Positions 20,489 to 32,004 of a DNA stretch of 64,000 nt are shown here, one piece after another. Both the position numbers and the translations under genes were made by a program. The stretch is taken from assembly GCF_010111755.1 (NCBI RefSeq), contig NC_088959.1, forward strand, positions 558,001 through 622,000, given 5' to 3'. Under the pieces are notes generated by a model. That model was not told the DNA's origin. It was given only the letters and a program-made list of their open reading frames with translations, and did no database searches. Source of the stretch: Nakaseomyces glabratus. Its lineage: Eukaryota; Ascomycota; Saccharomycetes; Saccharomycetales; Saccharomycetaceae. How positions within the stretch are numbered: the stretch's first letter is position 1; the number at the start of each line of letters is the position of its first letter.

Positions 20489-21007
20489 ATACAGACTTCC
20501 CAATGAGGGAAAAATAGATAAACAGATGTTGTTGTACATAAAATAAGTATGGAAGATATATACGAATAACCTTGTAACGAGCAAATCCAATAAAGAATAC
20601 TACTATATTATACAATATATAAATACTCTGCTAAGCGATGACCTCAACCTCTGTACGTCACGTGGAACGTCACTTATCTCTCAATGCTGATCCTGAATTT
20701 CTGGGCCTTTCGCAGGCTACCCGATGATAGCCGAAATTTCACCAAAGGGGAGTAGTATAGTGTGTCTTGCTATCGAGGCGAATTGCCAGCAATACGTTAA
20801 CTTGACTGTCAAGTTTTCACCAATTCGTTGCTATTAGTGAAATATCTGTTTTTTTGAGGTGTACCCATTAAAGGAACTTCTAGTGCTGCAAAGGGGGCAT
20901 CTCTATAAAGGAAAAAATAATAGGATAAAGGGAATAATACCAAAACCCATACTGTACAAAAGTTTCGCCAACGAACGGTTAGGACTACTCCCATTGCGAA
21001 TTATAGA
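20489..21007. promoter_or_regulatory. INO1 3' end / VPS35 promoter
   Basis: A 519-nt spacer between two plus-strand genes. GTCACGTG, a Cbf1-type E-box, is at 20657-20664 inside a doubled ACGTCAC. A TATAAAGG element near 20903-20910 is about 100 nt upstream of VPS35. Confidence 0.45.
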
Positions 21008-23833
21008 ATGTCGTACTCTGATTCTGTGGAGACGGCTGCGTCTGTGATATCCCAACAGACTGGTCTTATGAACAGATGTTTGGGACAGAATAAGCTAATG
21101 GAGGCGTTGCAACATTGCTCGGTTATGCTTACGGAACTACGTAACCCTAACTTGACTCCAAAACAATACTATGAGCTTTATGTTATGATATTCGATTCCC
21201 TGTCGGTGCTATCAACATATTTGGTTGAAAATCACCCCAAGTACCACCACTTGGCAGACCTTTACGAGTTAGTACAATACACCGGAAATGTTGTCCCAAG
21301 GCTATATCTGATGATCACAGTTGGAACGAGCTATCTAAGAATACCTGATGCACCAGTCATCGAGATACTAAAGGATATGATTGAGATGTGTAGGGGTGTG
21401 CAGAATCCAATACGAGGATTATTTCTCAGATACTACCTATCACAAAGAACCAAGGAACTGCTTCCCGATGATGAACTGGAATTTAATGCAAATTTCATCA
21501 TGAACAATTTTATAGAGATGAACAAATTGTGGGTAAGATTGCAACATCAAGGTCCATTGAGGAAAAGAGAATTGAGAACTAAAGAGAGGAAAGAACTACA
21601 AATTTTAGTGGGATCTCAACTGGTTAGATTATCTCAGATCATTGATGATAACTTTGACATGTATGATAAACAAATTCTACCAACCATTCTTGAACAAGTT
21701 GTTCAATGCAGAGATTTTGTCTCTCAAGAATACTTGATGGATGTCATATGCCAAGTTTTCTCGGATGAGTTTCATTTACAAACCGCATCTACTTTACTTA
21801 AAACAACATTACAATTGAACCCAGACGTTTCAATGAATAAAATTGTTTTGATCCTAATAGAGAGATTAAATAGCTTTAAGGGTAGGAAAGTAGAAGAGGA
21901 AAATGAAAAACAAAAACAAGCCTCTGAAATAAAAGATAAAAATGAACATGGAACTGTCGAAAATGGTTCCAGTGCCAATGGTGAGTCATCCAAAACCAAT
22001 GAGAAGGAAATACCTGATATTAATTCAAAACCCCTACCTGATGTCGACATATTTGATGTTTTTGCCAACTACCTTGAGCTACTCAACAAAGAACGTCCGG
22101 ATCTCTCATTACAGCAATTTATCCCATTGATTGAATCTGTTATCAAATTAACTTTGCAATGGTATCCTGACAATCTTAAGAATATCAATCGACTATTCAC
22201 GTTCACAGCTCAGAAATATAAAGACTACGGGAAGATGATTCCAAAAGATATTGATACGCTAATGATAAAGCTATTGACTTTTGAGAACTCTACATGTGAA
22301 GGTAATGAAAGAGATTCGTTTTTCTTTTACAGAATATTAACCGAGTGTGATTCATTTCCTGAGTTATTAGGCTTACAGTCAGTTGAAACCCAAAGGGTCG
22401 CTATTAGCGAGATTCTTGATTACTTAACTATAAATATAACTGATGATATCGAAGTGAAGACCAATATTAGCACACCCTTGTCCACGACGGCGGACAGTTC
22501 AGACATAACTCCTCAAGGCAAACTGTTTATAATAAACACTAAAAGTGAGCTAGAAAAACTTCTAAGTCTTTCAGACTCTCTAATACACAAAACAGATAAG
22601 GTAAACAAAAGAACTTCAACCGAAGGTAATGATCAATTAAGTGCGGGTGCTTTACCTGACGATGATTTTGAGTATGACATTGTTGAAGAAAAATTGGCAA
22701 GATTTTGCCACATCATATGCAAATCATTGACCCTTTCACCTACTTTGAATTCTGTCGAGTCCCAAATTGAGTGCTATCTAACAATGAAGAATCATTATTA
22801 TAAAGCCGGAAAGAAATGTCTATACACTTACCCTGCAATCATTACTAATTTCTGGAAATTGGTAAGGAGATGCAATATAATGCTGAAAGAAGGGCAACAA
22901 AAAGAAGAAGAGAGAAAGACCATTGAAAACAACATAAAACAGATATTCAAATTTATCTCAAGGGCAATGAACGACATGTTCAATGTATGTGGACCTATAG
23001 CATATGATACTGTGTACAAGATGAATTTAGAATGTGCCGCGCTTGCAGACCAGTTATCATTATCGGAGATATCGTATGATTTCTTTTCACAAGCTTTCAC
23101 TATATATGAAGAATCAATAAATGATTCAAAGGACCAATTTCAAGCAATTCTTCTGATGACGCAGACATTGCAAAAGACCAGGTCACTTCATAAAGAGGAT
23201 TACTATGACTCACTCATAGTAAGATGTACATTACATGGCTCAAAGCTTTTGAAGAAGCAAGACCAATGTAGAAGTGTATATTTATGCTCACACATGTGGT
23301 GGGCTACGGAATTATCAGCTATCGGAGAGGAAGAAGGCGTAACGACCAATTTCTTCCGTGAGGGCAAACGTGTACTGGAATGTCTCCAAAGGGCATTGCG
23401 TGTTTCGGATTCCATAATGGACAATGTTCAAAGCTGTGAATTGATGATTGAGATTCTGAATAGGTGTCTGTACTATTTCATTCATGGCAATGAGAAGGAT
23501 ACACACATTACGGTTAAATATATCAACGGTCTCATAGAACTCATCAAGACTAACATTAAAGCTTTACAAACTGAGGCTGAGTCATACATGTCAGATGACC
23601 CATCGCACGAAATATCTCATCTGGAATCGGCAGTCTCCCAACTAAAAATGCAAGACTACGTAATGGGTCTAGACGGCTCATTAGTACAGGTAAGTAATGG
23701 GATGAACTCTCCCACAAGTGAAGCCACTGTAAAAGCAACTTTGCAAATACCAATTCAACATTTTGCCAGAACGTGCTCATACATCAGAGAGCAGGGAGCC
23801 ATTGACGAACGTTTCCAAGTGATAGAACTGTAA
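21008..23833 (+). CDS. VPS35: retromer core subunit Vps35
   Basis: The 941-residue protein is Vps35, the cargo-recognition backbone of retromer, which returns Vps10 and other receptors from endosomes to the Golgi. It is an all-helical solenoid throughout. The most conserved family motif, PRLYLM, is at residues 97-102 and makes the contact with Vps26. An acidic, low-complexity insert lies at about 295-345 ([12 protein letters not shown]). Length matches S. cerevisiae (944). ATG at 21008, with the start [17 protein letters not shown] as expected for the family. Between INO1 and FBP26, as in S. cerevisiae. Confidence 0.97.
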   Translation: MSYSDSVETAASVISQQTGLMNRCLGQNKLMEALQHCSVMLTELRNPNLTPKQYYELYVMIFDSLSVLSTYLVENHPKYHHLADLYELVQYTGNVVPRLYLMITVGTSYLRIPDAPVIEILKDMIEMCRGVQNPIRGLFLRYYLSQRTKELLPDDELEFNANFIMNNFIEMNKLWVRLQHQGPLRKRELRTKERKELQILVGSQLVRLSQIIDDNFDMYDKQILPTILEQVVQCRDFVSQEYLMDVICQVFSDEFHLQTASTLLKTTLQLNPDVSMNKIVLILIERLNSFKGRKVEEENEKQKQASEIKDKNEHGTVENGSSANGESSKTNEKEIPDINSKPLPDVDIFDVFANYLELLNKERPDLSLQQFIPLIESVIKLTLQWYPDNLKNINRLFTFTAQKYKDYGKMIPKDIDTLMIKLLTFENSTCEGNERDSFFFYRILTECDSFPELLGLQSVETQRVAISEILDYLTINITDDIEVKTNISTPLSTTADSSDITPQGKLFIINTKSELEKLLSLSDSLIHKTDKVNKRTSTEGNDQLSAGALPDDDFEYDIVEEKLARFCHIICKSLTLSPTLNSVESQIECYLTMKNHYYKAGKKCLYTYPAIITNFWKLVRRCNIMLKEGQQKEEERKTIENNIKQIFKFISRAMNDMFNVCGPIAYDTVYKMNLECAALADQLSLSEISYDFFSQAFTIYEESINDSKDQFQAILLMTQTLQKTRSLHKEDYYDSLIVRCTLHGSKLLKKQDQCRSVYLCSHMWWATELSAIGEEEGVTTNFFREGKRVLECLQRALRVSDSIMDNVQSCELMIEILNRCLYYFIHGNEKDTHITVKYINGLIELIKTNIKALQTEAESYMSDDPSHEISHLESAVSQLKMQDYVMGLDGSLVQVSNGMNSPTSEATVKATLQIPIQHFARTCSYIREQGAIDERFQVIEL

Positions 23834-24311
23834 AAAAAAGCTCACAACTTATATACCGATATATAAGACCCACATTCGTCAATTTAAATTTTTTATAAAA
23901 TCATCTAAGTAACTTGCAAACCAAGTTTGATACTTATACTAAGTCGTATTCACATACTATTACACGATCACAATTTATAAAATAGGGGATTTACATTTTC
24001 ACCCAAAGCTCTACTCTGAACGAGTCAACGGCGAATCACACTTAGTGCTAGAGCCCTGTAACACCCACCATGAATGTTACAGCCAAAGGCCAAGGAGTAT
24101 AGCGAGCTCATCCTGTTGGGAGCATCCAGCGCTTGGGATCTGCTGTCTTACAGCACTACATTACTGGACTATAACTTGTATAAGAAGGTACCTGGGTAGT
24201 ATTTTCTGCATTTCTTGGAAGCCCAGTGTAAAACAAGGAGTGAGAAGGGAAGTGAAGATATTTGCAGAATAGTTATATATTCTTCCCCAGTAAATAAAAA
24301 CCATTACAAAC
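23834..24311. promoter_or_regulatory. VPS35 3' end / FBP26 promoter, possible uORF
   Basis: A 478-nt spacer. An 8-bp inverted repeat (CTGTAACA at 24056-24063, TGTTACAG at 24075-24082) stands 230-255 nt upstream of FBP26. An ATG at 24070 in good context opens a 10-codon frame ending at 24102; whether it is inside the mRNA is unknown. Confidence 0.35.
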
Positions 24312-25664
24312 ATGCCAGTCACTACAATTTCTAATATGAACGATTCTCGAATCTGTGTGGTGATGGTTGGTCTGCCAGCTCGTGGTAAGTCCTTCATATC
24401 CCAGAAGATTCTCCGCTATTTGTCCTGGTTGTCGATCAATGCGAAGTGTTTCAATGTTGGGAACTATAGGTACAAAGCTGGTGTGATCAAACCTGATGCT
24501 AAGTTTTTTGACTTTAACAACCCAGAAGGCTACAGAGTTCGTGAGGAGGCCGCACAGCAAGCTGTCAGTGATATGCTTAAGTGGTATGAAGAAGAGAATG
24601 GTGTAGTTGCTGTTCTGGATGCTACCAATAGTACTAGGAAACGGAGAGATTGGATCTTAGAAATCTGTGCCCAGAATAATATTATGCCGATGTTCATAGA
24701 GAGTTGGTGTGATAATGAAAAGATAGTTGAAACCAACGTAATCGATATTAGCACCACATCTCCAGATTATGAAGGTAGTGACCCTGAGGAATCGAAAAGG
24801 GACCTTTACAATAGAATTGCCTGTTACAGAGACGCATATGAAACGTTGAGTCTTGAAAATGATAATAATATGACCTTTGTTAAGTTAGTGAATATTGAAG
24901 ATGAAATAATAATCAACAAGATTCAGAGCTACTTACAGAGTAGGATCGTCTTCTATGTTATGAATATCCGTCCAAAGCCAAGAACAATCTGGCTATCGAG
25001 ACACGGTGAATCAATCTACAACGTTGAGAAAAAAATTGGTGGTGACTCACTGCTGTCACCAAGAGGTGTACAATATTCAAAAAAACTAAAGGAATTAGTA
25101 GATGAGCATGTTGGAGATGCGCCCTTAACTGTGTGGACTTCTACTTTGGTCAGAACACAACAAACTGCACAACATTTGCCTTACAAGAAGTTACAATGGA
25201 AGGCACTGGATGAACTTGATGCAGGTGTTTGTGACGGTATGACCTATGAAGAAATCGAAGAAGTATACCCAGAGGATTTCAAAGCGAGAGATGAAGACAA
25301 ATACGAATATAGGTACAGAGGTGGTGAATCTTACAGAGATGTTGTTGTTAGATTAGAACCTGTTATCATGGAGTTGGAGAGACAAGAAAACGTCTTGATT
25401 ATCACGCACCAGGCCGTATTGAGATGTATTTATGCATATTTCATGAATGTTCCGCAGGAGGAATCACCATGGATGTCTATACCCTTGCATACGCTTATTA
25501 AATTAGAGCCAAGAGCCTATGGAACCAAAGTTACCAGAATCAAAGCAAACATTCCAGCAGTCAGTACTTACAAAGAGAAAGGTACCAGTCAAGTCGGCGA
25601 ATCTGCAGCTGATTTATCCAAATTCCAAAAACTGTTAGTTGACGCTCCTGAACTGAAAAATTAG
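24312..25664 (+). CDS. FBP26: fructose-2,6-bisphosphatase
   Basis: The 450-residue protein has the bifunctional 6-phosphofructo-2-kinase/fructose-2,6-bisphosphatase layout and matches Fbp26 (452 residues), which removes the glycolytic activator fructose-2,6-bisphosphate in the cytosol. The N-terminal kinase-type domain keeps a P-loop GLPARGKS at 20-27. The phosphatase domain has the histidine-phosphatase RHG motif with catalytic H231 and the second histidine H366 (IITHQAVLR). The presence of H231 argues for real phosphatase activity, since in the kinase paralog Pfk26 this position is changed. Whether kinase activity remains is uncertain; the S. cerevisiae enzyme has little. It lies between VPS35 and SSY5, as in S. 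cerevisiae. Confidence 0.95.
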   Translation: MPVTTISNMNDSRICVVMVGLPARGKSFISQKILRYLSWLSINAKCFNVGNYRYKAGVIKPDAKFFDFNNPEGYRVREEAAQQAVSDMLKWYEEENGVVAVLDATNSTRKRRDWILEICAQNNIMPMFIESWCDNEKIVETNVIDISTTSPDYEGSDPEESKRDLYNRIACYRDAYETLSLENDNNMTFVKLVNIEDEIIINKIQSYLQSRIVFYVMNIRPKPRTIWLSRHGESIYNVEKKIGGDSLLSPRGVQYSKKLKELVDEHVGDAPLTVWTSTLVRTQQTAQHLPYKKLQWKALDELDAGVCDGMTYEEIEEVYPEDFKARDEDKYEYRYRGGESYRDVVVRLEPVIMELERQENVLIITHQAVLRCIYAYFMNVPQEESPWMSIPLHTLIKLEPRAYGTKVTRIKANIPAVSTYKEKGTSQVGESAADLSKFQKLLVDAPELKN

Positions 25665-26164
25665 ATCTACACACTCATAATATCCCTGCTCAATATATAT
25701 AACTTATTCAAATTACATATTCAAAATGGAACCCGCACAGGTTACTTTTATTGATGCATTAACCAAGACCTGATGCGAGAAAAATGCATTTTTTATTTCC
25801 GCTGCCATTACTATTCTTATGTTTTTATATATAATAGTCAAAGTCTTGAACCGCAGATAAAAATTCATGTATAGGGCTTTAAGTTCTTAGAATGAGAAGT
25901 TTGGAAAGTAGTTCAGTTTTTGTTGATGGTATACTGAACAACTATCTATCCTAGTGGTAGTCGAAAAACCATCTCTTTATATGAAATTCCAATATTTTAT
26001 TAATTTACCGGTATTTGCTACGGCACTTTAATTTAGTGCCGATTATTTACATTTAAAATTTTTAGAAAAAAGATAAAATGCATATATAGTGTAGTATTTC
26101 AGGAATAGTATTCTAAATAACCTAAAACGTTTGGAAAGAACACCAAGGTACGTTAGTTATTGTC
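25665..26164. other. FBP26 3' end / SSY5 promoter
   Basis: A 500-nt AT-rich spacer between plus-strand genes. It contains a small palindrome around 26015-26042 (CGGCACTTTAATTTAGTGCCG). I see no known factor site. Confidence 0.5.
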
Positions 26165-28207
26165 ATGGTTAAAAAACTGTTTGGTTTTAACAAAAAGAAC
26201 GGTATCAGAGGCCACTCTGAGTCAGATAAGGAAAAGAATGAAGGCGTTGGTTCTAGAAATAACTCTACCGATAATAAGGCAGAATCTTCTATTCATGATG
26301 ATAGATCCACAAGAATAAGCTCTTCGGTACAATCTTCCTCAATATTTTCAAAAGGGAGGAGAACATATAACTCCGGAGATTCCTCACTAAGGTCGTCTAC
26401 CGGAAAGAACGGTAACCCGGTAAATGAATACCGGGATCTTGGGACACCTTTGAGAATTATTGATTCCTCAAGGTATGCTTCCCTTGCAACCGTCAATGAA
26501 GAAGAACAGTCCACAACTGATCAGAGTCTTGACTGTCCTGTGGTGTACTCAAATCAAAATAGCAACAAGGAAATTCTTACAATGTCCAACGAGAGTCACT
26601 ATTTAGTGAAAGCTATCAAAAATCTTGAGAACAATTTATTAGATCTAATGGACGATGTTCACCAAAATGTTACAAATATATCAAGAGCGGTTATATGTGC
26701 AACTGAATACTTCAAAAACTTTATACAGGAAACATCACTACCAAGTTTAACAAATGGAACAGTAAACTATAGAGTAAAGATGGAATCCTGCCCATCTGTA
26801 AGAGGAATAACCAAGATAATATTTCACTTTTATGATAACTTGCTTAATACAGAAGCGTATTCCAATTCAAGATCCATCTTATTTAGGCGTTATCTTTCAT
26901 TTCTCAAGAAATTAGAGATTCAACAAGATACTACAGAAAGAGACGCCCAAGCGATGGTTTTACCTTCCTTGAAGATTTTTCCAATTGATGACAGCTGTAA
27001 TTTACCTCATAAGGATAGAATCTATGAGATCATGGAGGATATTATTAAGTCTGATACTAAATTATTATCTGAAGATGAGGGCTCTTTTATTGCGGCCGTT
27101 CTAAGAGGTGTAGAGAAAGACGCATCGATATTAAGTATAGTGTTTGGGTTACCAACGATAAGGCAAGAGCATCAAGAAATGATAAAGGCACTATATGGCC
27201 TATTTCCCGATGTCCATTTCTATTGTATCCAAGACTACATTAAACCAGCTGCTACTACTGCAATAATGCCCGAATTAAAAGGAACCCAACAACTGAATAA
27301 TATCAATAAAGAAGAACAAAGTTACAGGTTTTCACCACCTTATAGAACTCTTGAAAATGGCAACACGCCGCCTATTTCACTATCTATATCCACCCAAAAT
27401 AGTTTAAAAATGTCTGGCACATTAGGTGGATATGTGTATCCTCAAGTCGACAGTGACTCTAAACTGGCCCAGTATGCAGGTGCTACATTTGCGATTACCT
27501 GCGCGCATGTGGTTCTAGCAGAATCACAAGACTATCCAGAAGTTGCTGTGCCGTCTCGAGTTCTACAAAAATCATACCACAAGACTTTGTTAGAAGAATC
27601 ATCTAGATATCCTCAGGGCTCGAAGGAACAAAGAGCATTCGCTGATGAAGCCCTACAAGTAGAGAGGAGTATGAAACTACAGAATCAGGAGAAGTTTGGA
27701 CAAGTAGTATGGGGGGAAAGATCCATAATAAATCAACGTCTTTCAGATTTTGCCATTATAAAAGTCAACCCTTCCATGGACTGCAAGAATTTCCTAGGGA
27801 ATAATCTAGCTCAGGTGCCTGATCCTACTTTAAAGTTCGAAAACGTGTATGTGAAAAAGAAGATCATGAAGATACAACCAGGGACAAAAGTGTTCAAGAT
27901 CGGTGCTTCTACTGGCTACACGACAGGTGTTGTCAACGCTGTCAAGCTAATCTACTGGGCCGACGGTAAACTACAAAGTAGTGAATTCATAGTTTCATCA
28001 CCGCAACCACTATTCGCCAGCGGTGGTGATTCAGGTGCATGGATACTTACAAAACTAGAAGACAGAGTGGGACTAGGTGTTCTTGGCATGCTCCACTCAT
28101 ATGACGGAGAAAGGAAACAGTTTGGCCTGTTCACCCCAATCGGCGATATATTGGAACGACTTCATACAGTAACGGGAATATATTGGGACATTGACAGAAT
28201 GGCTTAA
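26165..28207 (+). CDS. SSY5: SPS-sensor serine endoprotease Ssy5
   Basis: The 680-residue protein is Ssy5, the chymotrypsin-like protease of the plasma-membrane SPS amino-acid sensor. It cleaves the inhibitory N-terminus from transcription factors Stp1/Stp2, switching on amino-acid permease genes. Residues 1-135 are a serine-rich, probably disordered region. A long helical prodomain follows to about 410; in S. cerevisiae it is autocleaved and holds the protease inactive. The catalytic triad is readable as H448 (TCAHV), D528 (LSDFAI) and S623 (GGDSGAW). Length compares with 699 in S. cerevisiae. ATG at 26165. It sits between FBP26 and FAR1, as in S. cerevisiae. Confidence 0.96.
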   Translation: MVKKLFGFNKKNGIRGHSESDKEKNEGVGSRNNSTDNKAESSIHDDRSTRISSSVQSSSIFSKGRRTYNSGDSSLRSSTGKNGNPVNEYRDLGTPLRIIDSSRYASLATVNEEEQSTTDQSLDCPVVYSNQNSNKEILTMSNESHYLVKAIKNLENNLLDLMDDVHQNVTNISRAVICATEYFKNFIQETSLPSLTNGTVNYRVKMESCPSVRGITKIIFHFYDNLLNTEAYSNSRSILFRRYLSFLKKLEIQQDTTERDAQAMVLPSLKIFPIDDSCNLPHKDRIYEIMEDIIKSDTKLLSEDEGSFIAAVLRGVEKDASILSIVFGLPTIRQEHQEMIKALYGLFPDVHFYCIQDYIKPAATTAIMPELKGTQQLNNINKEEQSYRFSPPYRTLENGNTPPISLSISTQNSLKMSGTLGGYVYPQVDSDSKLAQYAGATFAITCAHVVLAESQDYPEVAVPSRVLQKSYHKTLLEESSRYPQGSKEQRAFADEALQVERSMKLQNQEKFGQVVWGERSIINQRLSDFAIIKVNPSMDCKNFLGNNLAQVPDPTLKFENVYVKKKIMKIQPGTKVFKIGASTGYTTGVVNAVKLIYWADGKLQSSEFIVSSPQPLFASGGDSGAWILTKLEDRVGLGVLGMLHSYDGERKQFGLFTPIGDILERLHTVTGIYWDIDRMA

Positions 28208-29556
28208 TTTAAATTTTTTTTTTTCTTTTTTTTTTTATTTTTGTGTTAGCTATTCTTAGCTACAATAAGGTATCTGTGCCTATTGAAGGGAGGCAATAAA
28301 CTCTACAAACAGGATCAACTATTGTCATGGTTATTAGTGCCTCATTTTAAGTCACTTTCCTTTATCCAGTTCAGCATCATTGCCATTACGTCTACTACTC
28401 ATTTTCATTATCAAGAAAGTGATTTATTCCAAATCAGGTAATTAACTGCCAAAACAAGAAAAGTCGATTCCAGAGGGTCTCTAATCTTTAGTTATGGGGG
28501 TGCGACGATCCCCTTAGAACGGAGAGATATGGATAGTCACATGGCCATTTCACCCCAACTACAAGGGTAACCATAGCCACCCCACATCATTGGCTCCGTT
28601 TACCCCAAGAAAGTATCGTACGATTGATTGTCCACTTCTGGCCTTTTTAGGTTTTAGAAGTAGTCATTTAGAGGCACAACGTATCATATGATGAGAGTTT
28701 CAGGAAGCTATACGGTTTATTAAGGGCAACAGAGTTGTACGTGTGTGGTCTACAAAAAGGTCAGTGGATATGGTATACTTTGGGATTTTAATTTTTGTAT
28801 CAGGAATTAAACCGTTGAGGATAGTTTTTTTTTTTTCTTATTTGGATGAGTGAGTTGAGATTTAAGATATGTGCTAAATTCCCCTAGCAATTTTCACAAT
28901 GGACAAATCGATATCTTATTTACGACATTATTCCAATATTAATTAGCTCTATCGTTGGGACAGTAGAGGTATTGTAGCGAAACAAATTAGTCATGGAATA
29001 GTACAAATTTGGCACAGATTTGGTACACACTTGCTACAGTTCTGGGGTAAGGCTTTTGGTTGATTTTAATATCTGGGCAATGTTTCTTGCAACTCTACAT
29101 TGAGTGCCATCATAAGTCAGATCAAGTTTTCTTTTTATTAATTAATTTCCCAACTGAATCACAGTAATTAATCATAGCCTACCATGATTCAAGTAAAACG
29201 ATTAGAACTTGAATCATCGCCATTGTTGGGATCTGTTTTGAAACTTATCATTGTCTTTGGTATAAAAAGTACGATACAATAACTAGACTACTTTTTCTTT
29301 TTTCCTTGACACTCAATTTTGCGTTCTGGGTTGAACCCTTTCAATTCAGTTTATTTTTAGACATTACTAAGTCAGTTGTGTATCTCTTTTACTTTGCCTA
29401 ATAGTCTTCTCCACAAATAAAAAAAAAGCTGAGTGGTTAGGATAACATAAAAATAAAAGTAATTCGATTTATCCTAAATTTGATTTTCAGAATAAGAAAA
29501 AAACCTATAGAAAGGCTAACTTGATTAAGCGTTGAACACTGGGAAAAGTATAGAAT
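28208..29556. promoter_or_regulatory. SSY5 3' end / FAR1 promoter
   Basis: 1.35 kb without a gene. A T-rich tract at 28213-28243 ends SSY5. A TATAAAAA element lies at 29261-29268, about 290 nt before FAR1. I looked for the pheromone-response element TGAAACA and found only near matches (TGAAACT on either strand), so pheromone control cannot be read from the sequence alone. Confidence 0.45.
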
Positions 29557-32004
29557 ATGTTTCTAAGAACACCAGTAAAAATACAAACTAGCGAGAAAAG
29601 TATTCATACGCCCCCCAGGGATGATGATACTTTGCTGCGAGGCCCCGCCAAGAAATTATTTCGGAGCTTTACAGAAAAATCTGACAACCATAGTAAACAT
29701 CAAAATTCATCGCCTCAAGATGTGTTTTTACCAAATCAAATGTATTTAAGAACACCAGATATGAGCCCCGAAGGTAAATCTACTTCAAAAAAACGAAATA
29801 TACCAAAACCTTTAGATTTTTCTCAAATAACGACGCCTCCACAATCATTAAAAAAGACTTCAGCAAACTATCATAGAGATAACTGGGGGCAATCGCATAT
29901 CAAATTATCACCTTTAACAACCAAACCCTCACATAAGAAAATGGTAACATCGACAAGTACTATTATGCGCGAGAATGTTAGCGAAAGCTTCTCTTATGGT
30001 AAAAATAACTATAATAGACTGTCTCTTGACACAGTTCCTTCACAAAGGGAGTCTCTATTATCAGGATCTTCTACTTGCAGTTCTTTGAAGAAGTACAACA
30101 ATCAAAAATGTTCTATTTGCGATGAAGAAATGACAGTGACATTTAAAGGCGAGAAGATCCTAGAGTTGGATTGCGGTCATTTATCTCATTATGATTGCTT
30201 TATGGCCATTTTTGAAGAGACTCATTCAATAAACGAGCTCCCGATCTGCCAGATATGTGGTTCTCAATGCCAACCTTGCGATGAAGATATCTTTTCAGAT
30301 ATTACTTCTCAATTATTGACACTTAAAAGAAGTCTTGGTATTTCCAATACAAATTCGAATCACGGAATGAACTCTATTGCAGCGAGAGCTATATTTGAAC
30401 GGGAACAACAAGTTACACCTGTTGAGAGGATAATAAAACCATCACAGATAACCTCTGCAGGTTTTAAAACCCCAACATTATCGTGCACTCCTGCAATTGA
30501 GAAGCCAGTGGAAGAAGAAGATGGTTACGAGACGGATATCTTTGTAAGCTCTTCTTCAACTTCTTCGATGATTATCAATGGACTCACTATCGACCTTGAA
30601 GAAAAGTTAAGTAATAGTGATTCAGAAGATGTGGAAGAACTCCTGCCCTTAGTAACCAAACCGTATGATGACACTATACAATTAGAATTTCCAGAGCCGT
30701 GTATGGATGTGGATATGAAGTCTGCCTGTCAGTTTTCAAATAGAACCGGGCTTAAAAAATCGATTTGCTCACAAGAAAATCCACAGTTCAATGAATTTGC
30801 CTTTCGAAGGAATCTGTCTGATTATATTCACAACCTTTTGAGCATTACTAGTTTTGATAGTACTGGTGATTTACATATGTTTAGTAATTTTGCATTTTCA
30901 ACTGATGGCGAATTTTGGACACAACCTATTCTAGTGTTTTTATTTGAAAAATGCCTGACCTTGTTTGAGGCTGATAGTCGCAATATCATTGGACAATTAC
31001 CAGTAAATCAAATAAGTTCTACCTCTGAACTGAGACACAACAATGAAGAGATCATTGTGATAGATTTGAAGAGCTGCTTATTTCCGCAGATATTTTTGAA
31101 GAATCACGAAGTAGCTTTTTACAAGCAAGAGAAAATAAAAAAGTGGCTGTACTATCTAACCGACATTGGTAGAGTCAGGCCGCCACTTATTGACTTGACG
31201 GACTGTTCTATCAATGTTATACCTATTGAGCTCTCTATATCATACGAGCAGGAAGTTTTAAGGCAAAGAATAAATCAAAAGAGCATGCCACAGCCTTGGG
31301 ATTCGGACTTACTGAAGAGGAAACTGTGCTTAGTGGTTTGTATCGATTTGCACAAATCAGATCCAAATGAATCTAATGCATCTGACATCTTGGGGAAGAT
31401 CTTGAACACATTATGTCTAGATGATATGCTTGGCCTTGTGTTAGTTGGAAAAAATGGAAATGGTGAGGTGGGGCCTTACGGAACATTCATTGGGCCTGTC
31501 AACAAGAAATGGGAAGGGTGGATAGATGTCATTAGAGATATTGAACTATGGCTAAGTGATGATCATAACTATGAATTTATCAGCACGGAGGAAAAAATCA
31601 AAGTCATTCTTCATACATGCCGAAGGATAACTACAATGATGCAATCAGATAGTGATTCGTCTAATGTTCTCAGAAATCTAGTAATAATCCAAGCGGGCGA
31701 GGATAAACTGGAAGAGACTTTACTCAATATCAGCGATGGAGCTAAGAAAGATTACGATAGTGTGACACAAACCAACCATTTCAGTATAAGCACTTGTAAA
31801 GCAACTGATATCACCTCTCATATCAATACATTAAGGAGTGACGACAAGTTGGATGTAACAATAAGTAATGAAGAGAATGTAATGTGGCTGGGCCACATGC
31901 AGGAAGGACGAGTATACCATTACAAAAACAGTTTCAAAGGGAATGTTACCCTTGAATGGCGTGATAAAGACTCTATACATCATAAAACGGAATTTACTTT
32001 ATAA
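29557..32004 (+). CDS. FAR1: pheromone-pathway CDK inhibitor and polarity scaffold Far1
   Basis: The 815-residue protein corresponds to Far1 (830 residues), which arrests G1 by inhibiting Cln-Cdc28 and carries Cdc24 to the shmoo tip through Gbeta-gamma. The N-terminus (1-150) has many S/T-P sites, such as TPPR, SSPQD and TPDMSPEG, expected Cdc28 and Fus3 targets. A RING-H2 domain runs from C185 (CSICDEE) to about 239 (CGSQC) and binds Ste4. The middle holds a PH-like region (about 410-560). The C-terminal third resembles the VWA-type domain shared with Ste5, with a degenerate metal site (CIDLHKS). ATG at 29557. It lies between SSY5 and the CIS3-like PIR gene, as in S. cerevisiae. Confidence 0.93.
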   Translation: MFLRTPVKIQTSEKSIHTPPRDDDTLLRGPAKKLFRSFTEKSDNHSKHQNSSPQDVFLPNQMYLRTPDMSPEGKSTSKKRNIPKPLDFSQITTPPQSLKKTSANYHRDNWGQSHIKLSPLTTKPSHKKMVTSTSTIMRENVSESFSYGKNNYNRLSLDTVPSQRESLLSGSSTCSSLKKYNNQKCSICDEEMTVTFKGEKILELDCGHLSHYDCFMAIFEETHSINELPICQICGSQCQPCDEDIFSDITSQLLTLKRSLGISNTNSNHGMNSIAARAIFEREQQVTPVERIIKPSQITSAGFKTPTLSCTPAIEKPVEEEDGYETDIFVSSSSTSSMIINGLTIDLEEKLSNSDSEDVEELLPLVTKPYDDTIQLEFPEPCMDVDMKSACQFSNRTGLKKSICSQENPQFNEFAFRRNLSDYIHNLLSITSFDSTGDLHMFSNFAFSTDGEFWTQPILVFLFEKCLTLFEADSRNIIGQLPVNQISSTSELRHNNEEIIVIDLKSCLFPQIFLKNHEVAFYKQEKIKKWLYYLTDIGRVRPPLIDLTDCSINVIPIELSISYEQEVLRQRINQKSMPQPWDSDLLKRKLCLVVCIDLHKSDPNESNASDILGKILNTLCLDDMLGLVLVGKNGNGEVGPYGTFIGPVNKKWEGWIDVIRDIELWLSDDHNYEFISTEEKIKVILHTCRRITTMMQSDSDSSNVLRNLVIIQAGEDKLEETLLNISDGAKKDYDSVTQTNHFSISTCKATDITSHINTLRSDDKLDVTISNEENVMWLGHMQEGRVYHYKNSFKGNVTLEWRDKDSIHHKTEFTL

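Noticed and set aside
29331..29345. tRNA B-box-like sequence on the minus strand (GGGTTCAACCC)
   Set aside because: The flanking bases do not form a T-arm stem, and no A box or acceptor stem is present at the right distance. I found no supportable tRNA gene in the window.
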